Shown: piece after piece, positions 44,374-52,474 of the stretch
Layout of the letters: the number at the start of each line of letters is the position of its first letter
Position numbering within the stretch: position 1 is the stretch's first letter
From: Candidatus Zixiibacteriota bacterium
Lineage (GTDB): Bacteria; Zixibacteria; MSB-5A5; GN15; FEB-12
Reading direction: 5' to 3'
Assembly: GCA_022571985.1 (NCBI GenBank)
Contig: JACZWU010000002.1
Span: 479,673 to 543,672 of the forward strand
Length of the DNA stretch: 64,000 nt
Made by a program: the position numbers and the translations under genes
Notes under the pieces: model-generated
What the model saw: the letters and a program-made list of their open reading frames with translations, nothing else
What the model was told of the DNA's origin: nothing
The model's database searches: none

Positions 44374-46249
44374 GTTTCGTCCCTTCTAACTTTTCGAGTC
44401 TGGCAATCAGTTTGAGTATCTTTTCTTCGGTCGCACTTTTATTCTCTGAGGCTTCGTTTAATTTTTCCCAGTCAGTTTTAGGAATTTCTGAACTGATTTG
44501 TAATTCGATTCTTATTAACTCTTTTTCAAGTTCAGCTAATTTACTTTTTGCAGATTTGATTTCTCTTAAATGCTTTGATTTCCGCTTAGATTTTTCCTTA
44601 AATGCCAGATAAGCTTCTTTTGATCCAGCCGGTTTCTTGCTGACTGATTGTACGACTCTGGCTTTCCTCTCTTTAAAATCAGAATAGTTGCCGTCGTAAG
44701 CTTTCAAACCGCCGTTATCAATATGTAAAATTTTGTTGGCAACTTTATCCAGAAAATATCTATCGTGACTGACTATCAGAAATGTACCCTGATATTCAAG
44801 CAGGGCTTTCTCCAGAGCCTCGCGGCTTTCGAGATCAAGATGATTTGTCGGCTCGTCCATAATAATAAAATTAGCAGGATGATACAAAAGCAAAGCCAGC
44901 GACAGTTTGGTTTTTTCACCGCCCGATAGTGACGACACTTTGCTGAGTGATTCATCGCCGGAAAAACCAAAGCGGGCCAGATAAGAACGGATTTTGCCGG
45001 CCTCTGCCTGTGGCTCCAGCTGCCAGGCGCTTTCAAGAACGGTCAGTTCCATATTTAGGTTTTCCAGCTCCTGGTCAAAGTAAGCAATCTCTACGTTATT
45101 GCCAACGCGAACTTCACCTGCTGTCACGCCAAGCTCACCCGTCAGCGCTTTCAGTATAGTTGTTTTTCCGGAGCCGTTTCTGCCGATTAAAGCCGCTTTA
45201 TCGCCACGAAACAGATCAAAACCTGCCTGTTTTATTATAATATTATCAGCATAAGCCAAAGTAACGTTGTCTACCGAGACAACATGTGCAAACGAGCGCC
45301 CCGAAGTTGCCATGCTGATAGTTGCTCCGCCACGTTCCGCTTTGGAAGATTCAATCCGTTCGATTCTGGCCAGGTACTTCATTTTCGATTGTGCCTGCTT
45401 GGTCTTTTGTCCGGCCATATTGCGCCTGATATATTCTTCTAAACGTTCAATCTCCTGCCTCTGGTGAATGAACTTGTGCTGCTGAATCTCTCTCCGTTTG
45501 ATTCTCTCAGTAAGAAACTTGTCGAAGCCGCCGCTGTAAAATTCCAGCTGACCCAATGTCAAATCCCAGATTTTACTGACAGTTGCCTGCAAAAAGGCGC
45601 GGTCATGCGAAACTATTATAAAAGCTTTATCACTCTTGTTAATAAACTCCTCAAGCCAAATGGTGGTTTCTATATCGAGATGGTTGGTGGGTTCGTCCAG
45701 CAACATCAAATTGCAGTTGCCGGCCAGAAGCTTGGCCAGCGCCGCTCTGTTTTTTTCTCCGCCGGAAAACTTCTTTAAACGGTCTTGATGACGTTCCGGC
45801 TCAAATCCCAGGCCGTCAAGTATAGCTGTTATTTGATTTTCAAGAGTGAAACCTCCGCCGGTTTCGAACCTGTTGTGCAGCTCGCCAAGTTTTTCAAGCT
45901 TTACTTTATCTTCAGGATTTATACTTACCAGATGTTCTAACTTTTCAATTTCATCTTTAAGTTTCAGCAAATCGCTGCGCGCTGAAGATACAAATTCAAA
46001 GAGGCTCAGCTCTTTTGACCCCGGGTTTTCCTGAACGGCGTATTCTATAAGACAGTTTTTAGCGATGTTTAGTGAGCCAGCGTCCGGGGAGATATTGCGC
46101 ATCAGAATTTCAAACAGAGTAGTTTTGCCGGTGCCGTTTTTTCCGACCAGACCGATTCTTTCGCCTGAATTGATGCTAAACGAAACCTTGTCCAGTATGA
46201 TTTTATCAGCAAACTTCTTGGACAGACTATCCGCTGTCAGAAGAGTCAT
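44366..46249 (-). CDS. ABC-F family ATPase (Uup/YdiF-like)
   Basis: Cytosolic protein with two ABC domains and no membrane part, expected to act on the ribosome E site. The first domain has Walker A 'GLVGKNGTGKTTLFEIL', signature 'LKKFSGGEKNRAALAKLL' and Walker B 'LMLLDEPTNHLDIETTI'. The second has 'ALIGRNGSGKTTILKAL', 'VSSLSGGEKTKLSLALLL' and 'FIIMDEPTNHLDLESREAL'. The linker 'YIRRNMAGQKTKQAQSKMKY' and a C-terminal coiled-coil (about 545-625) fit the Uup-type subgroup. The start overlaps the upstream VWA gene stop (ATGA). Confidence 0.93.
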   Translation of the reverse strand: MTLLTADSLSKKFADKIILDKVSFSINSGERIGLVGKNGTGKTTLFEILMRNISPDAGSLNIAKNCLIEYAVQENPGSKELSLFEFVSSARSDLLKLKDEIEKLEHLVSINPEDKVKLEKLGELHNRFETGGGFTLENQITAILDGLGFEPERHQDRLKKFSGGEKNRAALAKLLAGNCNLMLLDEPTNHLDIETTIWLEEFINKSDKAFIIVSHDRAFLQATVSKIWDLTLGQLEFYSGGFDKFLTERIKRREIQQHKFIHQRQEIERLEEYIRRNMAGQKTKQAQSKMKYLARIERIESSKAERGGATISMATSGRSFAHVVSVDNVTLAYADNIIIKQAGFDLFRGDKAALIGRNGSGKTTILKALTGELGVTAGEVRVGNNVEIAYFDQELENLNMELTVLESAWQLEPQAEAGKIRSYLARFGFSGDESLSKVSSLSGGEKTKLSLALLLYHPANFIIMDEPTNHLDLESREALEKALLEYQGTFLIVSHDRYFLDKVANKILHIDNGGLKAYDGNYSDFKERKARVVQSVSKKPAGSKEAYLAFKEKSKRKSKHLREIKSAKSKLAELEKELIRIELQISSEIPKTDWEKLNEASENKSATEEKILKLIARLEKLEGTKLD

Positions 46250-48321
46250 TGTTCTTCCCGGGAAGGAGCTGAGCGTGACAATAGCAGCTCAATCAAAATC
46301 AGAAACGCTGCAATCCACAAAAAGAGCTGCCAGAGTTCTTTACCGAATCTAAACTGAGCAATCTCTGCCTGAAGAACAGCTGAATTTTTAAGAACATGAT
46401 AATTGTCGATGCCCGAAGCTTCCGCGAATTGTTCTGGTAATGCAGCAGTAAGATTACCTTCCAGCGGGTCAATGTTGACAGCAAATCTGTCAACCTCTCG
46501 GCGGTCGAAGAAGGCCCGGTAAATTCCGGGTAAGTTCGCTGAAGCTAAATTATAAGTTACAGCGCCCTGTCCTTCTTCCGGGGCCAGATAGAGCACCGAG
46601 GAATCCGGTTTGACAAGTTCAATCGACTGGTTCAGAGCCCCGCTGGCAGAAAAACTTCTGGAGAGACTGCTGCCTGTTCTTAATTCAGTTTCCACAGCAG
46701 AGAGCTGCGATGCTAAGTATTCGCTGATTCTGGCCATGAAGGGCACAAAGAAAGCGTGACCGGCCAGGTCGGTATAGGCCGGGGACATCGGTCCGGCGAA
46801 GGTCAGCACCCGGCCGGCAAAATAACTGTTTTCAATCAGAGCCGGCCTGTCTCCGGTGAAGCGCATTATGATTTTACTTTTTCCTGTTGTGCGCGTTTTC
46901 GGAAGGGTGAAGAATTTTAAATCCGGAAGTTTGTTTTCATCCAGATTGAAGACTGAGAAAACCGGATGATTTATATCTATATAACCGAGTGAATAATAGC
47001 CGGCGCCGCTGAAATTTTTATCCATGGGCGCCTCAAATTTAACGCCGGTAAGTTCACCCCAGGTCGTATTAAAACTGGTTATGTCGGTTGACTCGCCATA
47101 GCTGATAAAGAGCGAGCGGCCGCTCTTGACAAAAAGTTTGAGTTTGGAAACTATCGAATTATCAAGACGGGGCGCACCGGCCAGCATGACCACATCATAG
47201 TCGCGAAAATTTATACCCAGAAGATTATCCGGCCTGGCTTTCTTGACAGACCAGTACTGTCCGGTTGTCTGCGATGGCACCAGGGCTAATTGCATGAGGT
47301 CGCTTACAGGATCGCCGTCAATAATCAGCACATTAAACTGTTCCGGTATATTGAAACTGAAATAGCAGCTGTTGTCAGCAGCAAATCTGTCATCTGAGAG
47401 CTGCACTAAACCTGAATGAAAGCCGCCACGCGACAAAGTGTGACTAAATCTTACAACTTTTTCTTTGCCGGCTGCTATCTTTACAGAAACTTGAGATACT
47501 CTGCTGCCGTTGACAAACAAAGAGGCAATGACATCGTCATGAAATCTGCCGCCCTGATTTTTTATTGTGGCCGTTATCTCAAAGGGCTGGCCGGGGATTA
47601 TAAGTTTGCCTCCTAAGCTGACACCTGAAACAGTCAGGTTGTCGTTTTCTTCAATGGCAAGCCCCACAAAGTAGAGGCTGACACTGCTATCGGCAACTAG
47701 CTGTTCATCAGGAAGGGAATTTCTTTGAAGGTCACTAAGTATATAAATTTCTTTGTTTAAGTTTATAGCTTTATTTAGTAGTTCCAGCGCGCTTCTAAGT
47801 CCGGATTCTAACCTTGTCGGGCCATATCCCGGAGAAATAAGCTTAAGTTTTTCACTGGCCGCGGCGGGACTGGAGAATTCAATTTTGCCGCTTTCTGACG
47901 AGCTGATTCCTGTGCTGACAATTGCGACCTGGTCACCTTCGCCAAAGCTCTGCATCAGTTCTATGGCCTTATCTTTGGTTAAGTCAAATAGATTACCGTC
48001 TTTGACATAGCGGTTCATTGAGGCAGAGTTGTCAAAAATAATTACAGCCGAAACCGAAGCGTGCGAGCCGATATTGCCTCCGGTCGTGGTCGGTTCGGCA
48101 AAAGCCAGCACCACTATCAGGATAATCAGCATGCGCAAAATAAGCAGCAGCAGCTGCCTTATTTTTAAACGCCGTACCTGACGGCGCTGCATTGCTTTTA
48201 AATGCTTCAGCGAGGAAAATTCAATCAGTTTAACTTTTCTTTTGCTGAATAGATGAATGATAAGCGGAATCAAAGCCGCCGCTGCAGCAAGTAAGAATCC
48301 GGCATTCAAAAAACTGAACAT
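46246..48321 (-). CDS. BatA-like membrane protein with von Willebrand A domain
   Basis: A 691-residue inner-membrane protein. The N-terminal 'FLNAGFLLAAAAALIPLIIH' and 'LFSKRKVKLIEFSSLKHLK' match the BatA/aerotolerance N-terminal region, with a second helix about 58-75. A VWA domain follows with the metal-site motif 'IIFDNSASMNRYVKDG' and 'IYILSDLQRNS'. The middle contains a CARDB-like beta region and a glutamine-amidotransferase-like segment ('DYDVVMLAGAPRLDNSIVSK'). One C-terminal membrane helix ('LWQLFLWIAAFLILIELLL') ends it. Such proteins usually accompany MoxR ATPases, but none is seen here. It overlaps ABC-F. Confidence 0.85.
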   Translation of the reverse strand: MFSFLNAGFLLAAAAALIPLIIHLFSKRKVKLIEFSSLKHLKAMQRRQVRRLKIRQLLLLILRMLIILIVVLAFAEPTTTGGNIGSHASVSAVIIFDNSASMNRYVKDGNLFDLTKDKAIELMQSFGEGDQVAIVSTGISSSESGKIEFSSPAAASEKLKLISPGYGPTRLESGLRSALELLNKAINLNKEIYILSDLQRNSLPDEQLVADSSVSLYFVGLAIEENDNLTVSGVSLGGKLIIPGQPFEITATIKNQGGRFHDDVIASLFVNGSRVSQVSVKIAAGKEKVVRFSHTLSRGGFHSGLVQLSDDRFAADNSCYFSFNIPEQFNVLIIDGDPVSDLMQLALVPSQTTGQYWSVKKARPDNLLGINFRDYDVVMLAGAPRLDNSIVSKLKLFVKSGRSLFISYGESTDITSFNTTWGELTGVKFEAPMDKNFSGAGYYSLGYIDINHPVFSVFNLDENKLPDLKFFTLPKTRTTGKSKIIMRFTGDRPALIENSYFAGRVLTFAGPMSPAYTDLAGHAFFVPFMARISEYLASQLSAVETELRTGSSLSRSFSASGALNQSIELVKPDSSVLYLAPEEGQGAVTYNLASANLPGIYRAFFDRREVDRFAVNIDPLEGNLTAALPEQFAEASGIDNYHVLKNSAVLQAEIAQFRFGKELWQLFLWIAAFLILIELLLSRSAPSREEQ

Positions 48322-48329
48322 ATATCCTG

Positions 48330-50231
48330 CTATCGTCTAAACGGTTTTTCGAGCAGCCGGCGGGCTTCGTCCTGATGATACAGGGCCGACTCCGCCGACA
48401 GAACCTGACTGTAATAATCTTCGGCAGCTTCTCTGTTATTAGAAATGTCGGCAGTTTTGCCCAGCCACAAATTGATCATACCAATATAAAACGGACGGCT
48501 TTCTAAAAACAAGGCCAGCTCCAGCTGATCCCGGGCATTTTCTAAATCACCCAGACCTATCAGAGCAATTCCCGACCACATATAGGGAGTGGACAGAGCC
48601 GGATTGATTTGCTGCTGCTGTGAGAATATTGAAAGTGCCACCGTGAAATAATCACGCGCCTGCATAGTGTCTTCGGGTTTGTCCGAGTCTTTCATAATAT
48701 CTCCCAGCATAACTCTGCATTCGGCCTGAATCTGACCTGCGCTTTCTCTGCCAATCAGATTATTTAACGACTGCACAGCCAAAAGAGTGTCACCCAATAG
48801 CAGCTGGTTAAGTACCAGGTTGAAACCTACTATGGCGTTGAGCGAATCCAGATCGTGTGCCTTTTTTAAATCAGCAGAAGCGACTGCAATTTCGCCATTC
48901 ATCATTTTAAAAGATGCCAGTCCGAGCCAGGAATCATAATTTTGTGAATCCGTTTTTACCAGAAGTTCCTGAGCCTCTGAAGCGTTGTAATAATCGCCAT
49001 TAAAAAAATAAGCGCGTGATAACTGATTATAGCGGTAAAGAGAATCTTTTTTTGAAACAGACCCCTCTGCATACTTTTTAGTATACTCAAGCATCAACGG
49101 GTAATTAAACATTTGCTCGGCGCGCTGGGCAAATTGTCCGTACTGCCTGTTTTCTATAGTGACTGTATCTACATAATCGAGCCATCCTTTTTCAAGTTCA
49201 CTTAGCGGCATCTCATAGATATTATTTAACAGCTGCCTGAGATTGATATCATCTGCTTTTTCGTAAAGAAGCACGAACTTGTCAAAAGTATATTCATCAA
49301 TCAGGTAGCGGACAAAGGTGGCACTAATTACATCGGCTATCAGCGGGTCTGCGCTTAAGTAACTGCTCGTGCTCAGCAAGTCGCCAAGCGGCAGGTTTGT
49401 TTTATCTGCCACGGCTTTTTTCATACTGCTTATCGCCAGAGAAAAATAGTTGGCAAATCCTTCGGTCAAAAATAACGGCGCATAGCCGTAGCTGCGAAGT
49501 ACCGCGCCATGAATTAATAAAAACGGGTCGGCAGTATTTATACCTGACCTGTAAAGAGCATAGACGTTGGAGCGGGTCGGGTCAAGGGAGCTGCCGAATC
49601 TCTTGTCCCATATCGCCGAATAACCCTGACATGGAAACAAATAAAGGTCCTGTTTGCCGGCCATTTTGAAATGAAAAAAATCCCTGAACTGGCGGTACTC
49701 TGCCTCGATAATACTCTTTATAGAAACCGCATGATAATCTGCCAGAGACTGAGGCAGATGGTGCAGGTCCAGATTGGCCGAAGGTGTTATCGAAAAATCA
49801 CTGCTGCTGTTATGGCTGTATGAACACTGACGGAGATCCACTTCGGTCTGTAAGAGAGGTACAAAAGATATTGAGTGAAAAACATTAGATTTAACTTCTA
49901 TGCCGTCAATTATTCCCGGAAGTTCATAGGCCGATGTAAAGCGCTTGGCCAAAGTCTGTGCCTGAGGACCGAGCGTCACCAGATGAACATCATATACCAC
50001 CCCGGTCGAATCTACCTTTGTCAGATTCAGGTCAACCGAAACACCAAACAAAAATGCCGAGGACGACATATCTTTGACCAGCGTGGTCGTATCAGCATAG
50101 AGCAGGATTTTTTGTCCGTTATCCCGGTCGGTATGATAAACGGAAATCAAAAAATCAGCGGCCTCGGCTGCCAAAGAATTTCCGGCCAGTAGAAGCGAAA
50201 ACAGAATTTGAATCAAAAGTAGTTTAATCAT
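48330..50231 (-). CDS. Exported peptidase-MA-like (degenerate HExxH) protein with TPR C-terminus
   Basis: A 633-residue exported protein; signal peptide 'LLLIQILFSLLLAGNSLAAE'. The middle resembles peptidase MA metalloproteases: 'PLFLTEGFANYFSLAIS' is the usual W/L-x-EG-x-A-x-Y second motif, but the expected HExxH reads 'LIHGAVLRSYG', lacking the glutamate and the second histidine. The protein is therefore probably inactive as a protease. The C-terminal third (about 380-630) is TPR-like ('NQLSRAYFFNGDYYNASEAQ', 'WSGIALIGLGDLENARDQLE'). It sits eight bases before the VWA gene and likely forms an envelope complex with it. Confidence 0.72.
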   Translation of the reverse strand: MIKLLLIQILFSLLLAGNSLAAEAADFLISVYHTDRDNGQKILLYADTTTLVKDMSSSAFLFGVSVDLNLTKVDSTGVVYDVHLVTLGPQAQTLAKRFTSAYELPGIIDGIEVKSNVFHSISFVPLLQTEVDLRQCSYSHNSSSDFSITPSANLDLHHLPQSLADYHAVSIKSIIEAEYRQFRDFFHFKMAGKQDLYLFPCQGYSAIWDKRFGSSLDPTRSNVYALYRSGINTADPFLLIHGAVLRSYGYAPLFLTEGFANYFSLAISSMKKAVADKTNLPLGDLLSTSSYLSADPLIADVISATFVRYLIDEYTFDKFVLLYEKADDINLRQLLNNIYEMPLSELEKGWLDYVDTVTIENRQYGQFAQRAEQMFNYPLMLEYTKKYAEGSVSKKDSLYRYNQLSRAYFFNGDYYNASEAQELLVKTDSQNYDSWLGLASFKMMNGEIAVASADLKKAHDLDSLNAIVGFNLVLNQLLLGDTLLAVQSLNNLIGRESAGQIQAECRVMLGDIMKDSDKPEDTMQARDYFTVALSIFSQQQQINPALSTPYMWSGIALIGLGDLENARDQLELALFLESRPFYIGMINLWLGKTADISNNREAAEDYYSQVLSAESALYHQDEARRLLEKPFRR

Positions 50232-50266
50232 TTTTCTTTATACTGTTAAGATAGATTTAAGATGAG

Positions 50267-51010
50267 TCAGGGCAAGCTGATTAGTGTCTCATCCATTATT
50301 AATCGTCCGTCATTCAATATCGGCCGCACCGGCATAGAATCTACGGTGGTGGCTATACCAATATCTTCTTTAAATCCGATACTGACTAAAAACCGGGCGT
50401 GTTCTCCTTTTTCGATAGTCTCGTACAAGGTGCCTGAATTATTTTGATATAGCTGCCAGGCCATTGAGGCCGCATCGTTTAGTTTATGGCCGCCAGCGCC
50501 ATTTGAAAAAATTCGCTCAATCATCAGGCCGCCACACAAAGTATCCTCGATAGAAAAATTTCCCTGACGGCCGCTGCAGGCTATTACCAGATCTCTGCCG
50601 TTTTCTGTTACTTTTTCAACAATTTTAGAAGCATTAACCAGTCCGCCGGCCAGCACCTGCCAGGCTTTAGCGGTCTTCTTAAACATGGCCGTGCCGTTGG
50701 TAGTGGTCATGACCACAAACTTGCCGCCGACGGTTTCTTTGGTAAACTCCGCCGGAGAATTTCCCAGATCAAAATTCTCTATTTTAACTCCGCCGCGCTC
50801 TCCGGCCAGAACTGTATTATCTCTGCCCAGGGTGGCGCGAAGCTCGGCCGCTTCACCGGATTCCGCAGTCGGGATAACCCCTTTGGCGCCGGCCATCAAA
50901 GCTGCACAGGCCGAAGTTGTAAAACGGAGCACGTCAATTACAACCACGGTCTTTTCCTCAAGGCTGGCCTCTGCAAAAGGGAGAGGCGTCAGATAAAGTT
51001 CAATGTTCAT
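50267..51010 (-). CDS. comB: 2-phosphosulfolactate phosphatase-like protein (ComB)
   Basis: ComB-family phosphatase, 247 residues. 'VVIDVLRFTTSACAALMAGA' holds the conserved acidic/arginine site, 'LAGERGGVKIENFDLGNSPA' the second conserved block, 'VVMTTTNGTAMF' the third and 'LVIACSGRQGNFSIEDTLCG' the last. In coenzyme M synthesis ComB makes sulfolactate; here comA, comC and comDE are not visible, so the role is uncertain (sulfolactate metabolism or another phosphatase activity). It lies 36 bases before the peptidase-MA-like gene on the same strand. A minisatellite begins about 30 bases upstream of its start. Confidence 0.88.
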   Translation of the reverse strand: MNIELYLTPLPFAEASLEEKTVVVIDVLRFTTSACAALMAGAKGVIPTAESGEAAELRATLGRDNTVLAGERGGVKIENFDLGNSPAEFTKETVGGKFVVMTTTNGTAMFKKTAKAWQVLAGGLVNASKIVEKVTENGRDLVIACSGRQGNFSIEDTLCGGLMIERIFSNGAGGHKLNDAASMAWQLYQNNSGTLYETIEKGEHARFLVSIGFKEDIGIATTVDSMPVRPILNDGRLIMDETLISLP

Positions 51011-51040
51011 ATAGTCATCTCAATTTTCAAGCAGCCGTTC

Positions 51041-51254
51041 GTTATAAGTTTGTCCCAATAAGTCATCCAGTTCTTGCCAGAATCAGTCATTTACCTCTCG
51101 CCAGAATTAGTCATCCTGCTCTCACCAGAATGAGTCATCCTGAGCTCGCTCAAATTCGTCATCCAAAGTCCCTCTAACGTCACCCTGAGCTTGTCCAAAT
51201 TTGCTACCCTGAACACGCCCAAATTTGTCACCCTGAGCCTGTCGAAGGGTGTTC
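51041..51254. repeat. 24-bp minisatellite derived from the dispersed TTCGAC/CTCAGG element
   Basis: On the minus strand about eight degenerate units of RTGACNAATTTGGGCGAGCTCAGG follow a GTCGACAGGCTCAGG-type end of the dispersed repeat; examples are GTGACAAATTTGGGCGTGTT, ATGACGAATTTGAGCGAGCT and ATGACTAATTCTGGCGAGAG. One unit is 21 bases. The 24-base period keeps a frame open, which creates the false ORF 51091-51381. The array lies between gcvT and comB, just upstream of the comB start. Confidence 0.72.
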
Positions 51255-52372
51255 TACCTATGCGAGGCCTTCTTATAAAACGGAGGTTTAACAACTGTCG
51301 CCGTAAACCGTTTACCGCGAATTTCGATTTCAACCGTCGAACCGGACTTCGACAGCCGTCTGGGAACATAACCCATCGCAATCGGCTTTTGAAGCGTTGG
51401 TGAAAAAGTTCCCGATGTCAGTTTTCCGATTTTTTCGGCGCCGTCATAAATATCGTAGCCCTGTCTGGGAAAAACGCGGCCTGCAAGCTCTAAACAGACC
51501 AGTCTCCGCGAAGGTTTTTCTTCTTTTTGTTTAACAAGCACCTCTTTGCCGATAAAGTCTTTTTCCAGATCAACAATCCAGCTAAGTCCGGCTTCTATCG
51601 GAGTAGTAGTGCTGTCGATGTCATTGCCGTATAACGCCATTTTCATTTCCAGCCGCAAAGAATCACGCGCACCCAGGCCGATCAGTTTCATCTCAAATTT
51701 CTGCCCGGCTTCGGTTAGCGCATTCCACAATATTGTGGCATGTTCGGGTGCTATATAGAGCTCAAAACCATCTTCGCCGGTATAACCGGTACGCGAAAAG
51801 AGAATGTCAATTCCGGCAATCTCGGCTAAGGCCCAGCTGTAATATTTCATACTCTCTAAATCATAGTCAGTGATTTCTGATAAGACTTTCAGAGCGCTGG
51901 GGCCCTGAACCGCCAGTAAACTTGTCTCAGCAGATTTGTCGATCAGCTTAACATCAAAGTCGTCAGTCTGTGCGCTTAACCACTTAAAATCTTTATCAAT
52001 GTTAGAGGCATTGACCACTAACATATAGCGCGTCGGCAGTTTATAAACCAGAAGGTCATCAACAATGCCGCCATCGGGCTGACACATGCAGTTGTACAGA
52101 CACTGCCCGATATCCATTTTGGCCACGTTATTGACTGTAACATACTGCAGAAAATCCAAGGCCTGCGGTCCGTTTACCTCGAACTCTCCCATATGCGAGA
52201 GGTCAAACATGCCCACATTTTCACGCACGGCCGTGTGCTCGGCTGTTATGCCGCCTGCATACTGCACCGGCATAAGAAACCCGGCAAACGGCACCATCTT
52301 GGCCCCGGCTTCGACATGAAAGTCGTAGTAGGGGGTTTTAATCAGGCTTTCTGTCGCTGTTTCTCCGCTCAA
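51254..52372 (-). CDS. gcvT: Aminomethyltransferase (glycine cleavage T protein)
   Basis: T protein of the glycine cleavage system; transfers the methylene group to tetrahydrofolate. 'KMVPFAGFLMPVQYAGGITA' with 'EHTAVREN', 'GMFDLSHMGEFEV', 'CMCQPDGGIVDDLLVYKL', 'RTGYTGEDGFELYI', 'GLGARDSLRLEMKMALYGND' and 'GYVPRRLSKSG' are the family blocks; the conserved aspartate binding folate is in 'DGGIVDDL'. Length 372 is standard. The start is TTG with GGGAG six bases upstream. No gcvH, gcvP or lpd gene is nearby. A sigma70-type promoter can be read just upstream. Confidence 0.95.
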   Translation of the reverse strand: MSGETATESLIKTPYYDFHVEAGAKMVPFAGFLMPVQYAGGITAEHTAVRENVGMFDLSHMGEFEVNGPQALDFLQYVTVNNVAKMDIGQCLYNCMCQPDGGIVDDLLVYKLPTRYMLVVNASNIDKDFKWLSAQTDDFDVKLIDKSAETSLLAVQGPSALKVLSEITDYDLESMKYYSWALAEIAGIDILFSRTGYTGEDGFELYIAPEHATILWNALTEAGQKFEMKLIGLGARDSLRLEMKMALYGNDIDSTTTPIEAGLSWIVDLEKDFIGKEVLVKQKEEKPSRRLVCLELAGRVFPRQGYDIYDGAEKIGKLTSGTFSPTLQKPIAMGYVPRRLSKSGSTVEIEIRGKRFTATVVKPPFYKKASHR

Positions 52373-52411
52373 ATCATCTCCCTAACAAGGTAGTTGTCAA
52401 TAACTTGCCGG

Positions 52412-52440
52412 AATAAGCAGGAGAAAGAGGGGATTGTCAA
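52412..52440 (-). promoter_or_regulatory. Probable sigma70-type promoter for gcvT
   Basis: On the minus strand TTGACA (-35) is followed after exactly 17 bases by CTTATT (-10), 40 bases before the gcvT start. A second TTGACA follows closer to the gene. The position suggests gcvT is transcribed separately from the AT-rich helicase upstream of it. No glycine riboswitch is visible in the short leader. Confidence 0.5.
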
Positions 52441-52474
52441 GAGGGGATGTATGAACTGGAGGTAACTATAAATT

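Noticed and set aside
51041-51254. CRISPR array
   Set aside because: Units are contiguous and degenerate with no unique spacers, and no cas genes are present.
51091-51381. 96-residue repetitive ORF
   Set aside because: It is produced by the 24-bp minisatellite, whose period is a multiple of three, and overlaps gcvT out of frame.
52373-52474. Glycine riboswitch upstream of gcvT
   Set aside because: The leader is only about 100 bases, contains a -35/-10 pair, and shows none of the conserved glycine aptamer segments.
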